The position numbers and the translations under genes are program-made. Source: CAYGWX01 sp964353855 [NCBI: uncultured bacterium] (lineage in GTDB: Bacteria; Edwardsbacteria; CAYGWX01). Taken from it: 64,000 nucleotides of DNA. The DNA lies in NCBI GenBank assembly GCA_964353855.1, contig CAYGWX010000002.1, positions 106,078-170,077 on the forward strand. The letters run 5' to 3'. Positions within the stretch are counted from its first letter, which is position 1. Each line of letters opens with the position of its first letter. Shown one piece after another: positions 9,011 through 16,910 of the stretch. The notes beneath the pieces were generated by a model that was not told the DNA's origin, searched no databases, and saw only the letters and a list, made by a program, of their open reading frames with translations.

Positions 9011-9904
9011 ATGTTTAGGCGGTACTTCGCCATCGGAATCTCAATGGTGGCACTGGCGATCCTTATGCTTCTTCCTGGCCGGGCCCCGGCCCAGATCGAG
9101 GGGATCGTGGACCGGATCGCGGAGATGGGAGCGGAAGTGGACTGGACCGACATGGAGATCATCATCCGGGGCATCGGCGCCCCGCCCACCAACGTAAGCC
9201 CGGCCCAGAGGAGGCCCATGGCAATTCGGGCCGCCAAGGCCGATGCGCTGCGGAACCTGTTGGAGGTCACCAAGGGGGTTGAAGTCAGCTCCGAAACCAC
9301 GGTGGAAAGCGCCATCGTAACCAGCGATGTCATCCGCACCAAGGTGAACGGGCTCGTGCAGGGCGCTCGGGTGGACCGGACGAAGTACATGTCCGATGGC
9401 TCGGTGGAGGTCTACCTTAAGATGCTCATGGACGGAGAGCTGATGGATGTCGTGATCCCGGATACGGAGTGGAAGGTTCCGAAGGTAGAGCCGGTGAGCA
9501 CCGGAGGCACGCCGCCTCCGCCCCCTCCGCCTCCGCCTCCGCCCCCTCCGCCCAAGCCCGGGGAGCCCACGGGCCTGATCGTGGACTGCCGGGGACTCAA
9601 GGTCAAGCCGGCCCTGGCCCCGAACATCGTCTCGGAAACGGGCGAGAACCTGTACGGGACGGAGTTCCTTTCCGAAGAGATCGGGGACAAGGAAGGCATC
9701 GTCTGGTACTGCAAGTCCTTGGACCAGGCCAAGATCAACAAGGACCGCTTGGGCACAAACCCGATGATCGTGAGGGCGGTCAAAGCTCAGGGCAAGAACA
9801 TGTGCGACGTGGTCGTTCCCAAGGACGCCGCGGACAAGCTGAAGGCCATCGGCCAGAATATGAGCTTTCTGGACGAGTGCAATGTCGCCTTCGTGATCGA
9901 CTGA
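9011..9904 (+). CDS. LPP20-like exported protein with polyproline linker
   Basis: 297 aa with a signal peptide ending around APAQ. Residues 50-150 carry the LPP20/FlgT-N pattern: IIIRGIGAPP, a helix AIRAAKADALRNLLEVTKGVEV, TKVNGLVQGARV and a VEVYLKMLMDG strand. A run of 14 prolines at about 165-178, encoded by alternating CCG/CCT/CCC codons, joins this to a C-terminal domain with GLIVDCRGLKVKPALAPNI, the pattern used by FlgT-like and DUF-type periplasmic proteins. Translation of 14 Pro should depend on EF-P. First gene of a four-gene envelope group that includes CsgG and FecR. RBS is ACAGGAGGTT. Confidence 0.75.
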   Translation: MFRRYFAIGISMVALAILMLLPGRAPAQIEGIVDRIAEMGAEVDWTDMEIIIRGIGAPPTNVSPAQRRPMAIRAAKADALRNLLEVTKGVEVSSETTVESAIVTSDVIRTKVNGLVQGARVDRTKYMSDGSVEVYLKMLMDGELMDVVIPDTEWKVPKVEPVSTGGTPPPPPPPPPPPPPPKPGEPTGLIVDCRGLKVKPALAPNIVSETGENLYGTEFLSEEIGDKEGIVWYCKSLDQAKINKDRLGTNPMIVRAVKAQGKNMCDVVVPKDAADKLKAIGQNMSFLDECNVAFVID

Positions 9905-9998
9905 GAGCCATAGGGATGTTTTCATGGGAGAGTCCCGTCCCCGTGTTCAAGGGGGCGGGATTCTCCCTACAGATTGAGCAACCTTTGGGAGCGAAAGC

Positions 9999-11162
9999 AT
10001 GAAGAGGTTTCTAATCTTTGGGCTGGTGTGCATGGCGCTGGCCGGCTGGTTCTCCTGGGCCGTTGCCCAGGACACCGAAACCACCGAGGCCACGGGCATC
10101 GGCTCGATCATCGGCGGCGACGTGGCCCACGCCCGGGATGATGCCATCAAGGACGCCAAGCGCAACTGCGTGGAGCAGGTCGTGAAGGTGATGGTGACCT
10201 CGATGACCGAGGTGAATATGGCCGTGGTCGTGGAGGACCGGATCAAGACCAACGCCGGGGGCTACATCAAGAGCCACCAGGTCTTGTCCGAGTCCAAGGG
10301 CGCGGACGGGCTGACCTACGAGGTCAAGCTGCGGGCCGTGGTCGAGAAGAGCGACATCAAGGACGACATCGGCGAGCTCCTGGCCAAAAAGGGCAACCCC
10401 CGGGTGATGGTGATGATGGAGGAGCAGAACATCGGGGAGAACTACTGGCACTGGGGGGTGGACCTGGCTGTGTCCGAGGCAGCCCTGGTGGAGAAGTTCC
10501 GCACCAAAGGCTTCCAGGTGGTGGACAAGACCCAGGCCATGAAGAAGATCACCCGCGAGGCCCTGGAGAGCGCCCTGGAGGGCGATGCCAAGGCGATGGT
10601 TGCTCAGGCCTTGAAATACGGGGCCGAGGTGCTGGTAGTGGGCAAGGCCTTTGCCCGCGAAGCCTCCAAGGCTTCGGAGATTTTGGGCGGGACCGGGATG
10701 ACCTCCTGCCAGGCCACGGTCCAGGCCCGGGCCCTGAACGCGGACGACGCCAAGATTTTAGCATCCAAAACCCAGACAGCCCCGGCGGCGCATATCGACG
10801 CCACCACCGGGGGGACGTTGGCCCTGGAGAAGGCCGGGAACCTCCTGGGGGACTACCTGATCGAGCAGATCCTCAAGGGCTGGGCCTCGACCGCGACCAC
10901 GGTGACGATGAACGTGCGCGGGGTGACGATCAACGACCGCACGGATTTCGAGAAGACCCTGGAGTTCGAGATCCGCGGGATCGAGGGCATCGACCAGCGG
11001 GACTTCTCGGGCGGTGTGGCCGAGATGGAGGTCAAGACCTGGCGGAACGCCAATGACCTGGCCCGCGAGATGAGCGCCAAGACCCTGGAGAAATTCACAA
11101 TCAACGTCACCAGCACGACGGCGAACACCATCGCCCTGCGGGTGACCCGGAAAGGCAAGTAA
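9999..11162 (+). CDS. FlgT-like envelope protein
   Basis: 387 aa with signal peptide (MKRFLIFGLVCMALAGWFSWAVAQD). The N-terminal domain matches the FlgT-N pattern: ATGIGSIIGGDVAHARDDAI, an alpha helix, GGYIKSHQVLSESKG and a TYEVKLRAVVEKSDI strand. A middle domain (NPRVMVMMEEQNIG...LVEKFRTKGFQVVDKTQAM) looks like the CsgG/FlgT-M periplasmic Rossmann-like fold with AEVLVVGKAFA. FlgT in Vibrio is a flagellar H-ring protein, but no flagellar gene is present here, so a flagellar role is unlikely. The likely partner is the CsgG protein encoded next. Heavily GC-biased and clearly coding. Confidence 0.75.
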   Translation: MKRFLIFGLVCMALAGWFSWAVAQDTETTEATGIGSIIGGDVAHARDDAIKDAKRNCVEQVVKVMVTSMTEVNMAVVVEDRIKTNAGGYIKSHQVLSESKGADGLTYEVKLRAVVEKSDIKDDIGELLAKKGNPRVMVMMEEQNIGENYWHWGVDLAVSEAALVEKFRTKGFQVVDKTQAMKKITREALESALEGDAKAMVAQALKYGAEVLVVGKAFAREASKASEILGGTGMTSCQATVQARALNADDAKILASKTQTAPAAHIDATTGGTLALEKAGNLLGDYLIEQILKGWASTATTVTMNVRGVTINDRTDFEKTLEFEIRGIEGIDQRDFSGGVAEMEVKTWRNANDLAREMSAKTLEKFTINVTSTTANTIALRVTRKGK

Positions 11163-11200
11163 TCTAACACCAAACTACCGTACAAGGAGGGAGACGGAAC

Positions 11201-12118
11201 ATGAGGAAGTTCGTGGTGCTGTTGGCCTGCGTGATGATCGCTCTTCCCAGCCTGGTCCTGGCCCAGGACAAGGTCGGGGGCGGCCTGAAGAAGCGAGTGG
11301 CCGTAATGGATTTCGAGGACAAAACCGGGCACGGTTCCTGGCAGCTCGGGAGCGGGATGGCGGACAAGCTCGCCACGGCACTGGTCAAGTCCGGGCGCTT
11401 CATCGTGATCGAGCGGGAGCAATTGAAGAAGCTCATGCAGGAGCAGGCCCTGGGCATGACCGGTGCCGTCAGCGCCGGGACCGCGGCCACGGTCGGCCGC
11501 CTGGCCGGAGTGGAGCTCATGGTCACGGGCAGCGTGAATGAGTTCGGTCAGAAAGAGGGCAAGATCGGCGGTGGTGGCGGTGGAGGCAGGTTTGGCGGGC
11601 TCCGCGGGCTTTCTGTGGAGACCAAGACCGCTCGGGTGGGTTGCTCGGTCCGGCTGGTGAACACCTCCACGGGCGAGATCGTGGCCGCCGAGGACATCGC
11701 CGAGGAGGAGTCCAAAAAGGGCGTGGAGGTGAGCACCAACGACTTCGATTTCGCCAACACCTCGAACTTCGACAACACCCTGGCCGGCAAGGCGATGGGC
11801 AAGTCCATCGCCAAGGCCATCGACGTGATCGCCAAGGCCATGGATAAGCTGCCCTGGACCGGCCGGATCCTGAAGGACAACGGGGACGGCACGGTGCTCG
11901 TCCGCCCGGGGACCGACGGCGGGGTCAAGATCGGCGACACCTTCACGATTTACAGCTTGGGCGAGAAGATCACGGACCCCACGACCGGGGAGGAGCTCGG
12001 CCAGACCGAGAGCAAGGCCGGGACCGTCACCGTGACCGCGGTGCAGGAGAAGTTCTCCACGGCCAAGGTTGCAACGGGCAAGGGCTTCAAGGCCGGGGAC
12101 GCTGTAAGGTTGCAGTAG
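11201..12118 (+). CDS. CsgG/HfaB-family outer-membrane secretion or assembly protein
   Basis: 305 aa with signal peptide MRKFVVLLACVMIALPSLVLAQ; no lipobox Cys is obvious. Family motifs are RVAVMDFEDKTG, MADKLATALVKSGRFIVIEREQLKKLMQEQ, LAGVELMVTGSVNEF and a V-R-L-V-N-T-S-T-G-E-I-V strand. A Gly-rich loop (GGGGGGGRFGG) sits near residue 125. In curli systems CsgG forms a nonameric outer-membrane export channel; many homologues have unknown substrates. The C-terminal 80 residues (GRILKDNGDGTVLVRPGTDGGV...) look like a separate small beta domain seen in FlgT-C and other CsgG relatives. No CsgA/B/E/F is nearby. RBS AAGGAGGGA. Confidence 0.88.
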   Translation: MRKFVVLLACVMIALPSLVLAQDKVGGGLKKRVAVMDFEDKTGHGSWQLGSGMADKLATALVKSGRFIVIEREQLKKLMQEQALGMTGAVSAGTAATVGRLAGVELMVTGSVNEFGQKEGKIGGGGGGGRFGGLRGLSVETKTARVGCSVRLVNTSTGEIVAAEDIAEEESKKGVEVSTNDFDFANTSNFDNTLAGKAMGKSIAKAIDVIAKAMDKLPWTGRILKDNGDGTVLVRPGTDGGVKIGDTFTIYSLGEKITDPTTGEELGQTESKAGTVTVTAVQEKFSTAKVATGKGFKAGDAVRLQ

Positions 12119-12152
12119 CTCCTGCCGTAACTCTGAACGCAGGGAGGTTTGA

Positions 12153-12899
12153 ATGAAACGATCCCGATGGATCGGGATAACCGTAGTGCTGGCCCTGGTG
12201 GCGGCGCTGCCCGGGGCCCGGATCGGGGCCAAGGGCACGTCCGTGGCCAAGGTCTCCTTTTTCCTGGGTGCCCTGAAGCTCCAGCCGGCCCAGGCCTCGA
12301 ACTGGAAGAACGCGGTCCTGAACCAGCCGGTGTACACCGGCGAGAAGCTCAAGACCGAGGAGAAGGCTCGGGCCGAGATCATGCTCACTACCGGGAGCGT
12401 GATGCGGATGGATGAGAACTCCTCCCTGGACGTGTCCAACATGTCCGGGGGTGGGAAGAACGTCAAAAGCCAGACCAAGGTTTGGTCCGGCAAGGTCTGG
12501 GCCAACGTGAACAAGATGGCCAAGGGCTCTTCCTTCGGCTTGGAGTCCCCGACGGCCGTGGCCGCGGCCCGGGGAACGGTCTACCGGATGACCGTGGGTA
12601 CGGACAGCACGACTCGGATCCGCGTGTATCAAGGCAAGATCGAGGTCAAATCCCCGGAAGTCAAGAAGGCCGGGGGCGGCACCGGCAGCGGGCTGAGCGA
12701 GGTCAAGGGCCCGTCCGAGGTCAAAGGGCCTTCCGAGGTCTCGATGCAACAGTGGACCGAGATCGTGGCCGAGCAGATGGAGATCGTGATCCAAGCCAAT
12801 GGGCAACGGCTCCCGCCCACCCGGTTCGACTGGGCTGTGGATGCCCAGGAGGAGTGGGTGAAATGGAATCAGGAGCGCGACAAGCTGCTCAAGCGGTAA
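12153..12899 (+). CDS. FecR-domain exported protein
   Basis: 248 aa with signal peptide (MKRSRWIGITVVLALVAALPG). The FecR-type beta-helical core runs from about 30 to 180: a SFFLGALKLQ start, VYTGEKLKTEEKARAEIMLTTGSVMRMDENSSLDV, KVWSGKVWANVNK and SPTAVAAARGTVYRMTV, the last being the hallmark of this family. After it comes a short direct repeat SEVKGPSEVKGPSEV and a charged C-terminal helix. FecR domains without a sigma partner are often periplasmic peptidoglycan- or complex-associated scaffolds. Last gene of the CsgG group and followed directly by the 21-bp repeat array. Confidence 0.85.
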   Translation: MKRSRWIGITVVLALVAALPGARIGAKGTSVAKVSFFLGALKLQPAQASNWKNAVLNQPVYTGEKLKTEEKARAEIMLTTGSVMRMDENSSLDVSNMSGGGKNVKSQTKVWSGKVWANVNKMAKGSSFGLESPTAVAAARGTVYRMTVGTDSTTRIRVYQGKIEVKSPEVKKAGGGTGSGLSEVKGPSEVKGPSEVSMQQWTEIVAEQMEIVIQANGQRLPPTRFDWAVDAQEEWVKWNQERDKLLKR

Positions 12900-12921
12900 G
12901 GCCTTTACTCATCTTCCGGAG

Positions 12922-13192
12922 GGATTTCCCTCTCGGACAGGCGGACTTCCTTTCGCCGCAGAGGGACATCCCTCCACGGCAGAGGGAGGTCCGCCTTTCG
13001 CATCGGGGCTTCCCGCTGTGACAGAGGGGCTTCCCGCTCGGACACGGGGTTTCCCTCTCCGGCAGGGGGGCTTCCCTCTCCGGCAGGGGGGCTTCCCTCT
13101 CCGGCAGAGGGGCTTCCCTCTCCGACAGAGAGGCTTCCCGTTGCGACAGAGGGGTTCCCCAAATGACAGAGGGACTTCCCCCTGTGACAGAG
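12922..13192. repeat. Array of about 13 degenerate 21-bp tandem repeats
   Basis: Unit approximately GGCTTCCCTCTCCGGCAGAGG; 12 of 13 units are exactly 21 bases and one is 19. The central four or five units (about 13048-13152) are nearly identical and the edges are degenerate. Each unit contains CCCTCT and AGAGGG-like arms around CCGGC and can fold into a small hairpin. Because 21 is a multiple of 3, reading frames through the array stay open on both strands as heptad peptides (RGFPLRQ on plus). This explains apparent ORFs here. It is not CRISPR: there are no spacers. Confidence 0.85.
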
Positions 13193-13257
13193 GGAAGAGG
13201 GTCCGGGATAGGCGTAAGTCATTTTTAAACAAAGAGTTACCCAAGAAAGGAGGAGTC

Positions 13258-13371
13258 ATGCCGCACTACTACATTCCGGCCCAGGATTCCTTGTTTGAGG
13301 CCTGGTTTGTGAACTACCTTCAATATGCGGCGGCCAATGCCGCGGCCCTGGGCTTGAGTCCCGCCTCCTAG
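13258..13371 (+). pseudogene. 37-aa ORF resembling the N-terminus of a longer protein; probable truncated gene
   Basis: Starts at ATG 13258 behind a strong AAAGGAGGAGTC ribosome-binding site and encodes a 37-aa peptide beginning MPHYYIPAQDSLFEAWF and ending AALGLSPAS before TAG. From memory, this opening (xxYIP..D..F..WF.N......N...LGL) is how a family of roughly 200-aa bacterial proteins of unknown function begins. If so, only its first sixth remains. The frame is also continuous with the 21-bp array upstream, so a fused 118-aa ORF from 13018 exists, but the strong RBS favours 13258. Confidence 0.5.
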
Positions 13372-13390
13372 AAGAAAGGCGCTTTGAACC

Positions 13391-13648
13391 ATGGAAAATG
13401 TAGGGAAAGCTGAAAAAGGAAAGATGCTTGTCGTAGAAGTAAAGTTTTGGAGGCACAGAGGAGATAGGGATTTAAAGAAACATATAAAAGGAGCAGGTAT
13501 TGTAGTAGTCAAAAGAAACAAATATCATGGCATTAAAAGGAAGGAAACGATTTTCTTTAACTCGCTCAACGATGTGCCCAATGCTATTGAAAAAGCCCTA
13601 ATAAGGCATGAGGTTGTAATCCACTTACAGACGAAACGGACGAATTAG
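13391..13648 (+). CDS. Small protein of unknown function, AT-rich
   Basis: 85 aa, basic, with alternating strand/helix character (KMLVVEVKFWRHRG, AGIVVVKRNK, a C-terminal helix DVPNAIEKALIRHEVVIHL). Base composition is much poorer in G+C than the flanks, suggesting it came with the disrupted segment 13.2-14.3 kb. The ribosome-binding site is weak (GAAAGG about 10 bases upstream). I do not recognise a family. The codon pattern supports coding but without homologues it remains tentative. Confidence 0.5.
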   Translation: MENVGKAEKGKMLVVEVKFWRHRGDRDLKKHIKGAGIVVVKRNKYHGIKRKETIFFNSLNDVPNAIEKALIRHEVVIHLQTKRTN

Positions 13649-13742
13649 TACAAAGAGGGCCGCATGCGGGCAGCCCTGGAAAACCGAAACAACAAACCGA
13701 GAGTGGGCGGGGCTTCGCCCCACCCCTAAGGAAGGAGAGGAG

Positions 13743-14258
13743 ATGATACGTCGAATGATGCTGTTGATGGCCGCACTCCTAGTTATGAATGGAGTGCTGA
13801 CGGCAAAGACAAAGGTCTCTTCGGCTGTGCCAGCCCGGGTTGGAGGGGTTGTTGCCTTTCGAGATGGCAACGATGTGGTTGCTTACTTTTCTCTATACGA
13901 CAAGAACGACCGTGAAATAGGTGCCAACGGGGCTGTAAACATCACCCTTCGGCTGATTTTTGATAATGCTCCAGAAATGTACGTGGACTGTGCGCAGCTT
14001 TGTAGGGATAGGATAGTGAAAGCCAAAGAATTTCAGCAAAAAATGGTCGGTTCCGGCATTTTTCGATCGTCCCGAAAAATCCTCATCGAGCGAAGAAAGT
14101 GGGATGAGGTAAAGCAGTCAGGAGACTATGAGGTAGAACTGGGGATGGAGGACATGTACATTAAGAACCGACTGAAAAACGGCTGGTCGATGCGGGTGAT
14201 CATTGAATTTGTGTCCAACGGACAAATATTAACCAACTTTAGTAATGTTGATTGGTAG
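13743..14258 (+). CDS. Exported protein of unknown function
   Basis: 171 aa with a signal peptide (MIRRMMLLMAALLVMNGVLTAKT), then a beta-rich body (VVAFRDGNDVVAYFSLYDKNDREIGANG, VNITLRLIF) and a charged C-terminal half ending FSNVDW. The single closely spaced Cys pair is in VDCAQLC. RBS GGAAGGAGAGGAG is excellent. Lower GC than neighbours, like the preceding small ORF. No family is recognised. The strand-rich start with a polarised ligand-like repeat would suit a periplasmic domain, but nothing decides a function. Confidence 0.75.
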   Translation: MIRRMMLLMAALLVMNGVLTAKTKVSSAVPARVGGVVAFRDGNDVVAYFSLYDKNDREIGANGAVNITLRLIFDNAPEMYVDCAQLCRDRIVKAKEFQQKMVGSGIFRSSRKILIERRKWDEVKQSGDYEVELGMEDMYIKNRLKNGWSMRVIIEFVSNGQILTNFSNVDW

Positions 14259-14327
14259 GATTAAGGCAACAATAGACAGCGAACATCGCCTTTTTCAATG
14301 AATCTTGTGATTCAGACTTTAGGATAA

Positions 14328-14693
14328 ATGGAAGATTTCCGTCTTGATTCCTGGCCCATGCTCCTGGGCTTCCTCTGGCCGGCCTTGGGCTGGCTCCTGA
14401 GTCTCCTGTTTTACGGCTTCGTCGCGGCCCTGGGGTTTCTGGGGCACAAACACACGGCGAGCAGAGGCTGGGTGTTCTTGGGGTTCGGAGCCGCAACCGC
14501 TTTCGTGGCGACGCTCCCGACCGTCTTTCCCTTTATGATGATGTTCGCAGCCTCCATGTCGCATTACATAGGACTTCTGTCCGTCGCGCTGGGGGTCCTT
14601 GGGCTCTTGAAGCTCGTCGCCGGCATCCTCTTCGCCATCGGCCTATTAATTCTATTGAAAGAACACAAGGGCCTCTTTAGGAAGACAACGTGA
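14328..14693 (+). CDS. Small four-helix integral membrane protein
   Basis: 121 aa with four predicted membrane spans (about 10-30, 42-62, 66-86, 92-112) and short loops containing KHTASRG and a basic C-terminus. Function unknown. Its stop overlaps the GTG start of the downstream AI-2E transporter by 4 bases (GTGA), so the two are translationally coupled, which suggests an accessory role for the transporter. Start ATG follows AGGATAA. Confidence 0.75.
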   Translation: MEDFRLDSWPMLLGFLWPALGWLLSLLFYGFVAALGFLGHKHTASRGWVFLGFGAATAFVATLPTVFPFMMMFAASMSHYIGLLSVALGVLGLLKLVAGILFAIGLLILLKEHKGLFRKTT

Positions 14694-15892
14694 ATCCTGA
14701 AATCAAAAATCACATAGCCCTCGGCCTAATTGCTGTCCTCTTTTTAGCCCTTCTGTTCGCCGTCAAGAGCGTTCTGACGCCGTTCGCAATCATCCTGCTC
14801 TTGTTCCTCTTCGGCTGGCCGCTGCGGAACGCGGCCGGGGTGCGCTCGCTCCTCTGGGCCGGGGGGATCGCCTTTCTGCTCTGGTTCCTCCACACGGCCC
14901 GCATGGTCCTGGCCCCGTTCGTGCTCGGCGCGCTCCTGGCCTATCTCCTGAACCCGCTCGTGGAGCTGCTGGTGCGCTGGAGGATCCGGCGGGGACTGGC
15001 GATCTTCTTCTGGATTGTGGTCATCCTCGGGGCCTTGGGCCTCCTCCTCTCTTGGGTCCTCCCCGTTCTCTTCGCTCAAGTCAGCCTCCTCATCTCCAAG
15101 ATCCCGCACTACTTCGAGGTCGTCAAGGAGAAGGTTGCCTTTCTTCTGGCGCGGTTCAACGTGCCGGTGGACCGGGACCAGCTCATCCAGGAGGCCCTGA
15201 AGCGCTGGGAGATGATCCTGGGCAAGGTCTTCACCGGCCTCTCCACGGTGGGGAAGGGGATCGGGTTCCTGCTCTCGGTGATCTCCTTCCTGATCATCAC
15301 CCCCATCGTGACCCTCCTCTTCCTCGGAGAATGGCCCAGGTTCAAGGCCGGAACTCTGAAACTCATTCCCGAGAGATACCGGAAAAACTCGGTCTCGCTG
15401 TATCACGAGACCGACGGCATCGTGGGCCGCTACATCCGGGGCCAGCTCACGGTCTGTGCCTTGGACGCGGTCCTGATGAGCGCGTCGCTATCTTTGCTCA
15501 AAATAGACTACTCCTTGCTCTTGGGCTTGTGGGCCGGAGTCTTCCAGGCGATTCCGAACATCGGGTTCGTGGTCGGGCTGGCTCCGGCCTTGATCGTGGC
15601 GGCCTTTGCACCTCAGCCTCTGTTCGCCATGCTAAAGGTCTTGGGAGCCTTCGTGGTCGTGAACCTCATCGAGGGGAACCTGACGACCCCCCGGATCATG
15701 GGAAAGTCCCTGGGCTTGCATCCCCTGTGGGTGATGCTGGGATTGATGCTCGGGGCCCTGTTCTTCGGGGTCGTGGGCCTCCTGGTCGCCACCCCGGTCG
15801 TGGCCGTCCTCAAGGTTCTGTTCGGGAAGGTCCAGGGGCGATACCAGAATTCAGAGCTCTACAAGGGGAAACCCTCACCGCCGGTTTCGTAG
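14690..15892 (+). CDS. AI-2E family (PerM/YdiK-type) membrane transporter
   Basis: 400 aa, starting at a coupled GTG (MNPEIKNHIALG). Eight membrane segments in the family layout: two N-terminal pairs, a periplasm-facing helical loop around residues 115-200 (LISKIPHYFEVVKEKVAFLL...), a stretch YRKNSVSLYHETDGIVGRYIRGQLTVC and the C-terminal NLIEGNLTTPRIMGKSLGLHPLWVMLGLMLGALFFGVVGLLVATPV hallmark. Members export AI-2-like signals or act as Na+/H+ antiporters; the substrate cannot be told from sequence. Coupled to the four-helix protein. Confidence 0.9.
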   Translation: MNPEIKNHIALGLIAVLFLALLFAVKSVLTPFAIILLLFLFGWPLRNAAGVRSLLWAGGIAFLLWFLHTARMVLAPFVLGALLAYLLNPLVELLVRWRIRRGLAIFFWIVVILGALGLLLSWVLPVLFAQVSLLISKIPHYFEVVKEKVAFLLARFNVPVDRDQLIQEALKRWEMILGKVFTGLSTVGKGIGFLLSVISFLIITPIVTLLFLGEWPRFKAGTLKLIPERYRKNSVSLYHETDGIVGRYIRGQLTVCALDAVLMSASLSLLKIDYSLLLGLWAGVFQAIPNIGFVVGLAPALIVAAFAPQPLFAMLKVLGAFVVVNLIEGNLTTPRIMGKSLGLHPLWVMLGLMLGALFFGVVGLLVATPVVAVLKVLFGKVQGRYQNSELYKGKPSPPVS

Positions 15893-16206
15893 TTTTGCAG
15901 GCACATAGCTTGGGTTTGCCTTCTGCCTTTCAGCAGTAATCCGAGTCAGCTCTAATTCTCAGCCGTTCCTTGTGAAACCGGGAACGCCCACTATATATTG
16001 TGGTCTGGAAACAAAGGGGCATGGGGAGGGCGTGGAATGGGCGTGATGTGGGCGTGATGTGGGCGGAAACCCCTCCCGGATTTCGGAGCTTTTGCGGCCC
16101 TCTCCCTCCTGGGGGAGGTTTTAGTTAAACAGGCGTAACTAAGCTTTGTCGGCCTTCCTTACGAGACGAACCTGAGGGGACCACAATATACAGGGATCAT
16201 CGCTTT
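15893..16206. repeat. Intergenic element A: 11-bp array within inverted repeats
   Basis: Three 11-bp units at 16029-16039, 16040-16050 and 16051-16061 (GGCGTGGAATG, then GGCGTGATGTG twice). They are enclosed by arms GGGAGGG (16024-16030) and CCCTCCC (16071-16077), followed by a second G/C hairpin ending in GGTTTTA near 16120. The whole is bounded by a perfect 12-bp inverted repeat TATATTGTGGTC (15994-16005) and GACCACAATATA (16179-16190). The backbone matches element B at 24.96 kb. No ORF or known RNA family is recognised in this 360-base gap. Confidence 0.75.
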
Positions 16207-16246
16207 CAAAAAACAGTCCAGGGGAGAACAACCTCTCCCCTGGACT
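16207..16246 (-). terminator. Rho-independent terminator after tRNA-Glu
   Basis: Arms AGTCCAGGGGAGA and TCTCCCCTGGACT (16215-16246), with a U-tract on the minus strand from 16214 down to 16207. It ends the minus-strand export/CNBD/tRNA transcription unit. Confidence 0.85.
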
Positions 16247-16256
16247 CATGCTATTT

Positions 16257-16331
16257 TGGTGTCCCCAACGGGAATTGAACCCGTGCTACCACCTTGAAAG
16301 AGTGGTGACCTAACCGCTAGTCGATGGGGAC
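16257..16331 (-). tRNA. tRNA-Glu (anticodon TTC)
   Basis: Reading the minus strand gives a 7-bp acceptor GTCCCCA/TGGGGAC, a D-loop with TAGCGGTTAGG, an anticodon stem-loop CCACT-CTTTCAA-GGTGG (anticodon TTC, Glu), a T-loop GGGTTCAATTCCC and an encoded A-CCA tail. A strong terminator follows directly. Confidence 0.95.
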
Positions 16332-16334
16332 TTC

Positions 16335-16850
16335 TTAGGGCTGCTTGGCGTGGCTGTGGATGTAGAGCTTGCGGAACTGCTCGTTGTCCACGATGGCCTT
16401 GTTGATCAAGAAATACGTCTCCAGGTTCTCATTCGTGGAGAGGATCCGGCCGCAGAGGATCTCGGAGAGGGCCAGGAGAAACCGCACCGAGAGCTTGGGC
16501 TGCTCCTCGAGGAGCTCGTGGAAGCGGCTCCGGCTCAGGGCGTAGAGCTCGCAGGCCGAGCGGGTCGTAGCCGTGGCCGAGCGCGGACGCTCGGTGATCA
16601 GGGCCATCTCCCCGAAGAAAGAGTTCTCCGGAAGGTCAGCCAGCACCAGCTTGGCGTTGTTCCGCTCGATGGAGACCTCCACCGAGCCCTTGGTGATGAG
16701 GAACATCTCGTCGCCCGGGGTCCGCTCCTTGAAGACCACGGCTCCGGCGGCGTACTCCCGCCGGTCCAGCTTGCCCTCGAAGAGCTGGAGCTCCTCCGGG
16801 CTCAGGTACTTCATCAGTTGAATGCGTTTCAGGGTCTCTTCGATGGCCAT
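16335..16850 (-). CDS. Stand-alone cyclic nucleotide-binding (CNBD) protein
   Basis: 171 aa with a single CAP-type beta-roll. The phosphate-binding cassette is visible as FFGEMALITERPRSATATT, with Glu, Arg and Ser/Thr in the positions that hold the cNMP ribose and cyclic phosphate. There is no DNA-binding helix-turn-helix after the C-helix; the tail (ETYFLINKAIVDNEQFRKLYI) is helical, so this is a regulatory subunit or scaffold and not a CRP. It lies between tRNA-Lys and tRNA-Glu on the minus strand. A class III cyclase gene at 32.4 kb could supply the ligand (inference). RBS GGAGAGAAAAGG. Confidence 0.9.
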   Translation of the reverse strand: MAIEETLKRIQLMKYLSPEELQLFEGKLDRREYAAGAVVFKERTPGDEMFLITKGSVEVSIERNNAKLVLADLPENSFFGEMALITERPRSATATTRSACELYALSRSRFHELLEEQPKLSVRFLLALSEILCGRILSTNENLETYFLINKAIVDNEQFRKLYIHSHAKQP

Positions 16851-16910
16851 CCTTTTCTCTCCTGGGTTTTTAGAGGCATGACGTTGAGCGCTCGATGGTC
16901 ACTCAGGCAC

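Noticed and set aside
9490-9560. Polyproline run as a separate repeat element
   Set aside because: It is a codon-varied Pro linker within an intact reading frame, not a DNA repeat.
10853-12523. 556-aa minus-strand open frame across the FlgT-like, CsgG and FecR genes
   Set aside because: Crosses three real genes in reverse and has no domain; shadow.
12922-13192. CRISPR array
   Set aside because: Units are contiguous 21-mers without spacers and no cas gene is near.
14265-14296. Terminator after the exported protein at 13.7-14.3 kb
   Set aside because: AAGGC/GCCTT with TTTTT is present but the stem is 5 bp and the loop over 20 bases; too weak to call.
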